NCBI GenBank assembly: GCA_025928535.1
Contig: JAICJJ010000154.1
Coordinates: 1 to 6,895 of the forward strand
DNA from: Thermomicrobiales bacterium
Lineage (GTDB): Bacteria > Chloroflexota > Chloroflexia > Thermomicrobiales > UBA6265
Direction of reading: 5' to 3'
Length of the DNA stretch: 6,895 nt
Shown here: in pieces, positions 1-5,802 of the stretch
Position numbering within the stretch: position 1 is the first letter of the stretch
Layout: each line of letters starts with the position of its first letter
Notes under the pieces: model-generated
Seen by the model: only the letters and a program-made list of their open reading frames with translations
Told to the model about the DNA's origin: nothing
The model's database searches: none
Made by a program: the position numbers and the translations under genes

Positions 1-114
1 AATGCCGACCATGGCCGCGCCGATGCCCAGGGCGCCAAGGCGCTTGACGGCCTCGCGGCGGGTCGATTCGTTGGCGAACTGCTGGGCGATCTGGTCGAAC
101 TTGCTGGTATCCAC
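1..114 (-). CDS. Probable Tat-exported protein, N-terminal part only
   Basis: This is the first 38 codons of a minus-strand gene that continues beyond the left edge. The peptide begins VDTSKFDQIAQQFANES and continues into STRREAVKRLGALGIGAA, i.e. a short hydrophilic leader, an Arg-Arg pair (residues 19-20), further basic residues and the start of a hydrophobic stretch. This resembles a twin-arginine (Tat) signal, as in the small exported proteins of Chloroflexota whose leaders end in a twin-Arg motif before an Ala/Gly/Leu-rich segment; the cleavage site lies outside the window. The GTG start at 114 is chosen because AAGGAGA (127-121) sits 6 bases upstream. An in-frame ATG at 198-196 would add 28 Pro/Arg-rich residues; it has only a weaker AAGGGAG 9 bases upstream. 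The mature protein and its function cannot be seen. It lies in tandem downstream of the LuxR-type regulator with a 346-base gap, so it probably has its own promoter. Confidence 0.7.
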   Translation of the reverse strand, partial: MDTSKFDQIAQQFANESTRREAVKRLGALGIGAAMVGI

Positions 115-120
115 GTCTGG

Positions 121-127
121 TCTCCTT
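121..127 (-). promoter_or_regulatory. Ribosome binding site deciding the GTG start at 114
   Basis: The minus strand reads AAGGAGA here, a near-consensus Shine-Dalgarno sequence 6 bases before GTG. It favours this start over the in-frame ATG at 198, which has a poorer site. Confidence 0.7.
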
Positions 128-230
128 GGGGTGCGATGCAGTGGAATGATGTCGGGCCAAACGTTCGTGCCGGAAGCGTCCGGCGGCGGACGGGACATAG
201 GCAGCGCTCCCTTGTGTCCGTCGGCTCCGA

Positions 231-249
231 GACGCCAGCCGCTGACGTC
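231..249. promoter_or_regulatory. Near-perfect 19-base palindrome, possible operator
   Basis: GACGCCAGC and GCTGACGTC form 9-base arms around one central base, with one mismatch (C/T at the fifth arm position). The size and symmetry fit a binding site for a dimeric regulator, and it lies upstream of the exported-protein gene, 117 bases from its GTG start. No factor can be assigned. In GC-rich DNA some such palindromes arise by chance. Confidence 0.3.
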
Positions 250-460
250 TTGTCATTACCCTACGGCCGGGGCGTTTTCGGCGACACGCGCAGCGGCTAC
301 GCATTGCCCACGCAATTGCCAGCCGCCGCCAATCGACGAAATCGTGGACGGACGGTCATTGACGCGCGCACCGCGGGTGTGCGGGCCGCTCTGCGGCGTC
401 GCATCGTAGGAACTACGGAGGCGAGCGACGGGGGACCGGCCGGCGGAGCACGACCTGGCG

Positions 461-3220
461 CTAGGCCAGTCCGTTCCGGACGGCGAACACCGCGGCTGCC
501 GTCCTCGAATCGACGTCGAGTTTGGTCAGGATCGCCGTGACGTGGGTCGTCACCGTCCGGTAACTGAGCGACAACGCTTCGGCGATCTCGCGGTCGGTGC
601 GGCCCTCGGTGAGCAGACGCAAGACATCGCGCTCACGGGTCGACAAGAGACGCTCGGTCGCCAAATCGGCGAACTCCTCGGCCGGTCCGATGATCGCCGC
701 GGCGACGGCGGCGGCCTCGTCGAGCATCGCCGCCGTCGCGCCGGCGACGGCGAGCGGCCGCGCGGCGTCATCCGCCGATGCGATCTTCGCTTCCTCGGGC
801 GACGCCGACAGCGCCGACGTCAGGCGGCTGTGCTCTCGCGCTTCAACCGGGGGCGTCGGCGCCCCAATCTGCGCACGAAGCGCGGCGCCGGCGGCAAGCA
901 ATCGCGCCGGCAACGGACGCCGCTCCGCCGCGGCGGCGAGGTGGGCGAGTCGTTCCAGGACAGTGGCGAGCAACAAGGCATCCCCACGGGATTGGGCGTG
1001 CCGCAGGGCGTCGCCCCACCGTTCGGCGGCGCCTTCGAGATCGCCCCGGTCGAGCGCGACGGCGCCAAGACCGAGCAGCGCGCGAATCGACTGCGGTCGG
1101 GGCGATCGGTCGCCGAACAGCGCGAGCACCGCGCGAAATGCCTCTGCCGCTTCGGCCGCCTCGCCGCGCGCCCGCGCCAACCAACCGATGCCCACGAGCG
1201 CCACCGCCATGCCTTCGGGGTCGCCGATGTCACGGAAGCGTTCGAGACCTTGCGCGAACGAGACTTCGGCCTCGTCGAGATCGCCTCGTTCGTAGGCCGC
1301 TTCGCCGATGCTGACGAGCGCGTCGGCGACGCCCCAGGAATCGCCGGCATCCTCGAAGAGAACGACGGCTTCGCGCAGGTGATCGACCGCTCGCTCGATC
1401 TGACCCTGGAGCGCGATGGAATGACTCAGGGTAAGCAGCAATCGCGCGGTGTCCAGACCGTTTCCGGCCGGCCGCGCCATCCTCAACCCTTCTTCGGCCA
1501 CCTGGATGGCCAGCGGCAGATCGCGCTGGAAAAAAGCGACCGAACCGAGATGCCGCAGCGTCCACACGATGCGTGCGTCGGCGGCCACGTGAAACGACGC
1601 CAGCCCTGCTTCAAGAAAGGATGCCGCCTGATCGAGATCGCCGTCGACCATGGCCACCAGACCAAGGGTGGTGGCGGCCATCCCGGCGCATCGGTCGTCG
1701 CCGATTTCCTGGGCGATCGCCAACGCTTCCTGGCTCAGCGTCTGCGCCTCCACTCGGTCCCCTTGTGCTTGCGCCAGCGCTCCGGCGGTGCTGGCCGCCT
1801 TGGCCCACGCCCGGCGGTGGGCGCGCACGTCGGGCTGCGCCAGATAGTCGGCCAATTGGGTTCGCCCGTGGCCGATGCCGCCTTGTTCCAGCCAGAGCGG
1901 CCAGAGCGCCCCCGCCAGGCGCAGCATTCGTTCGGTCTCACCGTCGGTGGCCAGCGAGAAGAGCGCCGCCCGGAAATTGTCCCGTTCCGCGCCGAGCGGC
2001 AAGCGGGCGGTCGCGGTCAAATCGATCCGGCGCGCTTCCGCGGCTTCGCCGAGCGTCAAGTAGTACTCGGCGTGGCGGCGGCGCATCTCCTCCGCCTCGT
2101 CGCTCTCCTCCAGTCGTTCCTGCGCATATTCCCGGATCGTCTCCAGCATGCCGAACCGAAGCGGCCCGCCGGCGGGCGACGCGAGGCGATGAACCAGGCT
2201 CTTGTCGATCAGCGAGCCGACCAGGTCGACCACGGCCAACGGATCGGGCGGCTCGTGATCGACCGCGACCGCCGCCATGGCGTCGAGGGTGAAGCCGCCG
2301 GCAAAAACCGCGAGCCGCCGAAACGCCATGCGCTCGTCGTCCGACAGGAGATCGTCGCTCCAGGCGATCGCGTCCCGCATCGTGCGGAGGCGGGCCGGCG
2401 CATCGCGCGGGCCGCCGGACAAGACCTGCAGTCTGGTAGCCAAACCTGCGAGCAGCGCGGCCGGCGAGAGGGAAGCGCTGCGCGCGGCAGCCAGTTCGAT
2501 CGCGAGCGGCAGGCCTTCGAGCCGGCGGCAGATCGCCGCGACCGTCTCGCCGTTGGCCGCCGACAAGCGAAACTCGGGGTCCACGGCATGCGTCCGTTCG
2601 ACGAAGAGGCGCACGGCGGCCGATTCAAGCAACGTGTCGGGCTCCGATGCGTCGCTCAGGTCGGGCGCGTCGAGCGGAGTCACCGCGACGGCATGCTCGC
2701 CGGAGACGTTGAGGCGGGCGCGACTCGTCACCAGAATTTTCAGGAGCGGGCAATCAGCGAGCAGTTCGGTCAACATCGGCGCGGCGTCGAGCGCCCGCTC
2801 GAAATTGTCGAGGAACAGCAGCAAATGCTGGTCGCGCAGGGCCGATTGCAGCCGGGCGATGGCCGGCTGCCCGTCTTCCCGGATCGACAGGGCTTGGGCG
2901 ATGCGCACGGGAACCAGCGCGGGCTCCCGGACCGCGGCGAGGGCGACGAAGGCGACGCCGTCGCGGAACTCGCCGGAAATCTCGCGCGCGACCGCCAGCG
3001 CGATCCGCGACTTGCCGACGCCTCCGGGACCGCTGAGCGTCACCAGGCGCGTGTCGTCGCGGCGCAGCATCGCCGCGACCGCCAACAATTCATGGTCCCG
3101 GTTGACGAACGAGGTCAGGGGTTCCGGCAGGCGAGCAACAACCGCGCCCACGTCCCGGATCGGAATGGGGGCAAGGCGCAGCGGCCGGATCGGCTCTGCA
3201 AGGACATCGTCGGCCATCAT
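461..3220 (-). CDS. LuxR-family transcriptional regulator with NB-ARC-like ATPase and TPR repeats
   Basis: A 919-residue cytoplasmic regulator of the large ATP-dependent LuxR (LAL/MalT-like) class. Order of parts: the LTSFVNRDHEL motif that opens this family's ATPase (about 35-46); Walker A GPGGVGKS (64-71); Walker B LLLFLDNFE (133-141); ILVTSR sensor-like motif (162-167); GLPLAIELAAA (236-246); a winged-helix-like segment (about 285-350); a TPR-type helical superhelix (about 470-760); an Ala-rich linker; and a C-terminal LuxR helix-turn-helix (858-919) with RERDVLRLLTEGRTDREIA and a recognition helix near SYRTVTTHVTAI. In this class, effector or protein binding to the TPR region and ATP binding switch on DNA binding; the signal here is unknown. 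The frame can be extended to a TTG at 3280, but that TTG belongs to the -35 box of a strong promoter, so translation must begin at ATG 3220 (or the adjacent ATG 3217). No strong Shine-Dalgarno precedes it. The gene is complete with all key ATPase motifs intact; targets may include itself or the exported protein downstream, which is a guess. Confidence 0.93.
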   Translation of the reverse strand: MMADDVLAEPIRPLRLAPIPIRDVGAVVARLPEPLTSFVNRDHELLAVAAMLRRDDTRLVTLSGPGGVGKSRIALAVAREISGEFRDGVAFVALAAVREPALVPVRIAQALSIREDGQPAIARLQSALRDQHLLLFLDNFERALDAAPMLTELLADCPLLKILVTSRARLNVSGEHAVAVTPLDAPDLSDASEPDTLLESAAVRLFVERTHAVDPEFRLSAANGETVAAICRRLEGLPLAIELAAARSASLSPAALLAGLATRLQVLSGGPRDAPARLRTMRDAIAWSDDLLSDDERMAFRRLAVFAGGFTLDAMAAVAVDHEPPDPLAVVDLVGSLIDKSLVHRLASPAGGPLRFGMLETIREYAQERLEESDEAEEMRRRHAEYYLTLGEAAEARRIDLTATARLPLGAERDNFRAALFSLATDGETERMLRLAGALWPLWLEQGGIGHGRTQLADYLAQPDVRAHRRAWAKAASTAGALAQAQGDRVEAQTLSQEALAIAQEIGDDRCAGMAATTLGLVAMVDGDLDQAASFLEAGLASFHVAADARIVWTLRHLGSVAFFQRDLPLAIQVAEEGLRMARPAGNGLDTARLLLTLSHSIALQGQIERAVDHLREAVVLFEDAGDSWGVADALVSIGEAAYERGDLDEAEVSFAQGLERFRDIGDPEGMAVALVGIGWLARARGEAAEAAEAFRAVLALFGDRSPRPQSIRALLGLGAVALDRGDLEGAAERWGDALRHAQSRGDALLLATVLERLAHLAAAAERRPLPARLLAAGAALRAQIGAPTPPVEAREHSRLTSALSASPEEAKIASADDAARPLAVAGATAAMLDEAAAVAAAIIGPAEEFADLATERLLSTRERDVLRLLTEGRTDREIAEALSLSYRTVTTHVTAILTKLDVDSRTAAAVFAVRNGLA

Positions 3221-3234
3221 GTCGATCCGATTCT

Positions 3235-3250
3235 GGGTGAAACTACACCC
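3235..3250 (-). promoter_or_regulatory. Small inverted repeat at the predicted transcription start
   Basis: GGGTG (3250-3246) and CACCC (3239-3235) flank a 6-base spacer just downstream of the -10 box of the regulator promoter. It overlaps the predicted start point, so it could be a repressor or autoregulation site, or a 5' hairpin in the leader. The arms are only 5 bp, so chance is possible. Confidence 0.3.
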
Positions 3251-3251
3251 G

Positions 3252-3280
3252 ATTATGTATGCCCATTCGGTGAACGTCAA
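3252..3280 (-). promoter_or_regulatory. Sigma70-type promoter of the LuxR-type regulator
   Basis: On the minus strand TTGACG (3280-3275) and CATAAT (3257-3252) are separated by exactly 17 bases; each hexamer matches the housekeeping consensus at 5 of 6 positions. Transcription would start near 3246-3244, giving a leader of about 25 bases before ATG 3220. The AT-rich stretch stands out against the GC-rich surroundings. Confidence 0.75.
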
Positions 3281-3328
3281 TCGAGCGGAAAACGCACGCG
3301 GCAGCCGAGCGATTTTCCGGCGAGCCAG

Positions 3329-3529
3329 TCACGCCAGCGTTGGGAGCGGAAACGACCCAGCATCGATCGTGACGGTTCCGGCGTCGATGCTGACCGTCAC
3401 CAACTGCCCCGGCGCGATCCAGGTGATGGCGACGCCGACGACCATGACAGCTGGAACGCCATATTCGCGGGCAACGATCGAGTCGTGGGCGTTGCGCAGT
3501 TGTGATGCGTGGAACGTGGCCTGGAGACA
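3329..3529 (-). pseudogene. Relic of a PEP-utilising enzyme mobile domain (C-terminal fragment)
   Basis: A minus-strand frame bounded by TGA at 3532-3530 and TGA at 3331-3329 encodes 66 residues without a usable start codon. It contains HDSIVAREYGVPAVM followed by GQLVTVSIDAGTVTID. This matches the end of the PEP-utilising enzyme mobile domain (as in PEP synthase, pyruvate phosphate dikinase and related swivelling phosphohistidine domains), where the pattern is SHAAIVAREYGIPAV, then G-Q-x-V-T-V-D-G-x-x-G-x-V. The phosphoryl-carrying His is still recognisable, but the glycines that normally precede it (GG-x-x-SH) are absent, and everything upstream, including the rest of the domain and any ATP-grasp or barrel domain, is missing. 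The residues before the His (CLQATFHASQLR) do not look like the family. I infer a gene lost by deletion, leaving its 3' end between two divergent genes. A functional tiny protein is unlikely because no start codon with a ribosome site is present. Confidence 0.7.
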
Positions 3530-3580
3530 TCAGAAGCCAAGGCCGCCGTGGCAAATTCCCGTCAACCACTCGACCTTGGG

Positions 3581-3586
3581 TAGAAT
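3581..3586 (+). promoter_or_regulatory. Possible -10 box for the FAD oxidoreductase gene
   Basis: TAGAAT matches the TATAAT consensus at 5 of 6 positions and lies 51 bases before the GTG start at 3638. No good -35 hexamer is found at 16-18 bases upstream, so the call is tentative. A start of transcription near 3593 would also exclude the upstream GTG at 3590 as a translation start. Confidence 0.35.
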
Positions 3587-3625
3587 CAGGTGGTTCGTGA
3601 GGTTCGCCGCGGTCACGTCCGCGAC

Positions 3626-3631
3626 AGGGAG
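3626..3631 (+). promoter_or_regulatory. Ribosome binding site deciding the GTG start at 3638
   Basis: AGGGAG lies 6 bases before GTG 3638. The longer in-frame start at GTG 3590 has no comparable site and would add 16 mostly charged residues ahead of the FAD-binding strand. Confidence 0.7.
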
Positions 3632-3637
3632 CAGCAG

Positions 3638-4786
3638 GTGAAAAGCACGGCGGACGCCATCATCGTCGGCGCCGGAATCATGGGGTGCGCGATCGCGCAT
3701 GCGCTGGCGGAACGCGGCATGCGCGACATCGTCGTCGTCGAGCGCGACCTGATCGGCCGCGGCGCGACCGCGGACGCGGCAGGCGGCGTCCGGCAGCAAT
3801 TTTCGACCGCGACCAACGTCGAGTTGGCAAAATACAGCGTGCGGGTCTGGGAACGCTTCACCGAGACGTATGGCGTCGATATCAGCCTGCGGCAGCAGGG
3901 CTATCTCTTTCTCCTCGCCGAACCAGCGGAGGAGCCGGTGTTCCGGCGCAATCTGGAGTTGCAAAACCGGCTCGGCGTGCCATCGCGCTGGGTGACGCCG
4001 GACGAGATCGCCGCGCTCAATCCATATGTCGTGCGCAACGACCTGATCGGCGGCACATTCTGCCCCGAAGACGGCTGGTGCGACACCTATCAGGCGACAA
4101 TCGGCTACGCCCAGGCGGCGCGGCGCCTCGGCGTGGAGATCGTCGAGGAAACGCCGGTGATCGGCATCCGCGTCGATGGCGCGCGGGTGCGTGGGGTGGA
4201 AACCACGGCCGGCGCGATTTCCGCTCCGATCGTCGTCGTCTGCGCCGGACCGTACACGCGGCAGGTCGGCGCAATGGCGGGGGTCGATTTGCCGGTCGAT
4301 CCGTATCGTCGGATGAGTTTCATCACCGAGCCGTTCGACGCGTTGCCGCAGAGCCTGCCGATGACGATCGAATTCGCGACGGGGCTCTATTTCCACCCGG
4401 AAAGCCGCGGCTTCCTGTTCGGCATGGCCAACCGCGCGGAGCCGAGCGGGTTCGTCAAGACGGTCGACGACGACTGGATGCTGGCGACGGTCGAAGCGTT
4501 GGTGGCCCGCGCGCCGGCCTTTGCCGACGCCAACATCCTCAAGGGCTGGGCCGGCTTCTACGAGGTGACGCCGGACGACAATCCGCTCCTCGGCTGGGTC
4601 GGCGCGCCGGAAGGATTGGCGGTGGCGGCGGGGTTCAGCGGGCATGGCTTCATGCAGGGTCCGGCGATTGGCGCCTGCCTGGCCGAATTGATCGTGGACG
4701 GCGCGGCGAAAACCGTCGATATCTCGGCGTTCCGTCCCTCCCGTTTCGCGGAAGGCGCGCTGGCGCAGGAACACAACGTGATCTGA
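3638..4786 (+). CDS. FAD-dependent oxidoreductase, DAO family (DadA/sarcosine oxidase beta-like)
   Basis: A 382-residue soluble flavoprotein of the D-amino-acid oxidase fold (COG0665 type), a family that oxidises the C-N bond of amino acids or N-methylated amino acids such as sarcosine, dimethylglycine, proline or D-amino acids. Seen in the sequence: an N-terminal Rossmann dinucleotide motif IIVGAGIMG (8-16) with the ribose-binding acidic residue E35 ending strand VVVVE; GGVRQQF (49-55) after the first helix, as in sarcosine oxidase beta relatives; a second FAD-contact strand IVVVCAGPYT (198-207); and the C-terminal FAD signature GWAGFYEVTPDDNPLLG (303-319) with GFSGHGFMQGPAIG (332-345). Length is typical for single-chain or beta-subunit members. 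No signal peptide or membrane segment is visible. The exact substrate cannot be told, and no alpha, gamma or delta sarcosine-oxidase subunits or glycine-cleavage genes are nearby. GTG 3638 is chosen on its ribosome site. A large perfect hairpin begins 2 bases after the stop. Confidence 0.9.
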   Translation: MKSTADAIIVGAGIMGCAIAHALAERGMRDIVVVERDLIGRGATADAAGGVRQQFSTATNVELAKYSVRVWERFTETYGVDISLRQQGYLFLLAEPAEEPVFRRNLELQNRLGVPSRWVTPDEIAALNPYVVRNDLIGGTFCPEDGWCDTYQATIGYAQAARRLGVEIVEETPVIGIRVDGARVRGVETTAGAISAPIVVVCAGPYTRQVGAMAGVDLPVDPYRRMSFITEPFDALPQSLPMTIEFATGLYFHPESRGFLFGMANRAEPSGFVKTVDDDWMLATVEALVARAPAFADANILKGWAGFYEVTPDDNPLLGWVGAPEGLAVAAGFSGHGFMQGPAIGACLAELIVDGAAKTVDISAFRPSRFAEGALAQEHNVI

Positions 4787-4788
4787 TG

Positions 4789-4854
4789 GCCGTTCCCTCA
4801 CCCCCAACCCCTCTCCCGCGGCGGCAGGAGAGGGGTTGGGGGTGAGGGAACGGC
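4789..4854. repeat. Perfect inverted repeat, 28-bp arms with 10-base loop
   Basis: Arms at 4789-4816 and 4827-4854 are exact reverse complements around CGCGGCGGCA. The core CCCTCACCCCCAACCCC is of a kind I recall as widely dispersed in Chloroflexota and some other phyla (recall, not searched). It starts 2 bases after the FAD oxidoreductase stop and ends 12 bases before the next gene's ribosome site. In RNA it would form a very stable stem-loop that could protect the upstream mRNA 3' end or attenuate readthrough. No T-run follows on either strand, so it is not a textbook intrinsic terminator. Confidence 0.9.
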
Positions 4855-4876
4855 GGTACGGCGCTCGGAGGCCGTC

Positions 4877-5341
4877 GTGAGCGATTTCGAGATCGAACAT
4901 GGACATGACGAATACTCGGCGGCCGAATTGCTGGAGCAGGCGCAAGACAACGCGCAGGCGCTGATCCTGGCGACGATCGCCTATCTCGGCGAAGAGGGGA
5001 TTTCGCCGAACGATTGGGCGGAATCGGTCGGCGCCTGTTTCGCACGCGGCTGGGGCGCGCCGCGGCCGTGGGACGCCGGCGAATTTCTCGACGCCATGCT
5101 GACCAACTATCGATCGCTTGGCGCCGAGGTCGTTTCGGTCGATCTCGGCGTGGATCGGGCGGAAGCGACGATCGCCGGTTACCCGAATCCCGAACTGGCG
5201 ACACTTTTCGGCGTGCAGCCGGCGCAAGCGGGCATGTTTCACCGCGTCGCGGTCGGCATCGCGCGCCAGCGCGGGCTGACCTGGTCCTACCGGCTGGAAG
5301 GTACGGTGACGCGCCTGCTCGTCGAGCGCGCCAGGACGTGA
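4877..5341 (+). CDS. Hypothetical protein, 154 residues, unrecognised
   Basis: A complete small soluble protein beginning at GTG 4877 with CGGAGG (4866-4871) 5 bases upstream, a very good ribosome site. I do not recognise the family. It is acidic at the N-terminus (SDFEIEHGHDEYSAAELLEQ), then predicted mostly helical: AELLEQAQDNAQALILATIAYLGE-type helix (about 16-40), NDWAESVGACFARGW (45-59, one Cys), and a WDAGEFLDAMLTNYRSLG helix (65-82). The C-terminal half looks alpha/beta, with strands near AEVVSVDLGVD and AEATIAG, a PNPELATLFGV segment (104-114) and a final MFHRVAVGIARQRGLTWSYRLEG segment. There is no signal peptide, membrane span or metal-binding motif. Its stop is 4 bases before the DUF503 gene, so the two are almost certainly co-translated and may work together. 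Codon use and GC are like its neighbours. Confidence 0.8.
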   Translation: MSDFEIEHGHDEYSAAELLEQAQDNAQALILATIAYLGEEGISPNDWAESVGACFARGWGAPRPWDAGEFLDAMLTNYRSLGAEVVSVDLGVDRAEATIAGYPNPELATLFGVQPAQAGMFHRVAVGIARQRGLTWSYRLEGTVTRLLVERART

Positions 5342-5345
5342 GGCG

Positions 5346-5648
5346 ATGGCGACGACGATCGGCGTGGCGCGATTGACGCTCTACCTGGAAGGGACCTTTT
5401 CGCTAAAAGACAAGCGTCAGATCGTGCGCTCGCTGACGCAGCGGATGCGCAATCAGTTCAATGCCGCGATCGCCGAGACGGCCGATCTCGACGACGTCCG
5501 CGTGGCGACGATCGTCGCCGTCGTCGTCTCCAATAGCGCGCCCCACGCCGACGAAATGCTCGCCGCCATCATCCGCTTCGTCGAAGCCCGGGTCGAATCG
5601 GGCGCGCTCGGCGAGGTCGAAACGGAATTGATTCCGTACGGGGACTGA
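5346..5648 (+). CDS. DUF503 family protein (YlxP-like)
   Basis: A complete 100-residue protein that matches the DUF503/YlxP pattern: an N-terminal strand IGVARLTLYLEG (5-16), then the family hallmark SLKDKRQIVRSLTQRMRNQFN (19-39), an AIAET strand, the ATIVAVVVSNSAPHADEML segment (54-72) and a closing helix IIRFVEARVE followed by VETELIPYG. The length is the usual one for the family. The fold is a ferredoxin-like alpha/beta sandwich and the biochemical role is not established; in Bacillus-type genomes the gene lies with infB and rbfA, which hints at a ribosome link. Here none of those genes is in view. It starts at ATG 5346, 4 bases after the preceding stop; AGGA at 5333-5336 (9 bases upstream) or GAGG at 5340-5343 may serve as ribosome site, and coupling to the upstream gene is likely. 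Confidence 0.88.
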   Translation: MATTIGVARLTLYLEGTFSLKDKRQIVRSLTQRMRNQFNAAIAETADLDDVRVATIVAVVVSNSAPHADEMLAAIIRFVEARVESGALGEVETELIPYGD

Positions 5649-5678
5649 AGACGGCAAGTCGGCAAGACGGCGAGTGGG

Positions 5679-5714
5679 TCAGTCGAGAAGGCGAGGAGTC
5701 GAGGAGTCGAGAAG
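5679..5714 (+). repeat. Short imperfect direct repeats of GTCGAG(A/G)AG
   Basis: GTCGAGAAG, GTCGAGGAG and GTCGAGAAG occur in close succession, separated by GCGAGGA-like spacer, in the left half of the palindromic block. The right half has no matching complement, so this tract is an asymmetric insertion or expansion within the element. Confidence 0.6.
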
Positions 5715-5729
5715 CGGCGCCAAAGGGTC

Positions 5730-5802
5730 GTCATCCTGAGCGGAGCGAAGGATCTCGTTGTTCGTTGGAGTGCCGAGATGCTTCGCTGCGGCTCAGCATG
5801 AC
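5730..5802. repeat. Inner inverted repeat of the GTCATCCTGAGC type
   Basis: The left arm (5730-5757) reads GTCATCCTGAGCGGAGCGAA and on to GGATCTCG; the right arm (5774-5802) is its reverse complement with a few changes and one extra base. The loop is 16 bases. I recall this sequence type as a common dispersed repeat of Chloroflexota and Acidobacteria chromosomes (recall, not searched). The compensating C/G changes in GGATCTCG versus GCATCTCG show the two arms have diverged slightly. Confidence 0.75.

Larger units (their letters stand above)
115..460. other. Intergenic region with small palindromes, no gene
   Basis: This 346-base gap lies between the stop of the LuxR-type regulator and the GTG start of the exported protein, both on the minus strand. 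I find no convincing coding region in either direction. It holds a 5-bp stem with a 3-base loop at 405-417 (CGTAGGAACTACG), about 45 bases past the regulator stop and without a T-run, so it is only a weak terminator candidate. It also holds a 19-base near-perfect palindrome at 231-249, listed separately. I could not find a good -35/-10 pair for the downstream gene. Confidence 0.6.

Noticed and set aside
542..3505. A 987-codon open frame on the plus strand opposite the regulator
   Set aside because: It is antisense to a gene with clear ATPase, TPR and HTH motifs. Its translation is Arg/Gly/Gln-rich with no domain, as expected for a complementary frame in high-GC DNA with little stop-codon content.
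3243..3569. A 108-codon minus-strand frame over the PEP-domain relic
   Set aside because: It is a different phase from the family-like sequence and is Arg/His-rich. The conserved residues lie in the stop-bounded frame 3329-3529.
2277..3641. A 454-codon plus-strand frame crossing the regulator and the intergenic region
   Set aside because: Its translation is Ser/Arg/Ala-rich without a domain, and it overlaps both the regulator and its promoter in antisense.
4789..4854. Intrinsic terminator
   Set aside because: The stem is strong, but no T-run follows on either strand. It is recorded as an inverted repeat that may still affect transcription.
3530..5242. A 570-codon minus-strand frame across the FAD oxidoreductase and the 154-residue protein
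   Set aside because: It runs through two plus-strand genes and a hairpin repeat, is Arg/Asp/His-rich with no recognisable domain, and has no ribosome site.
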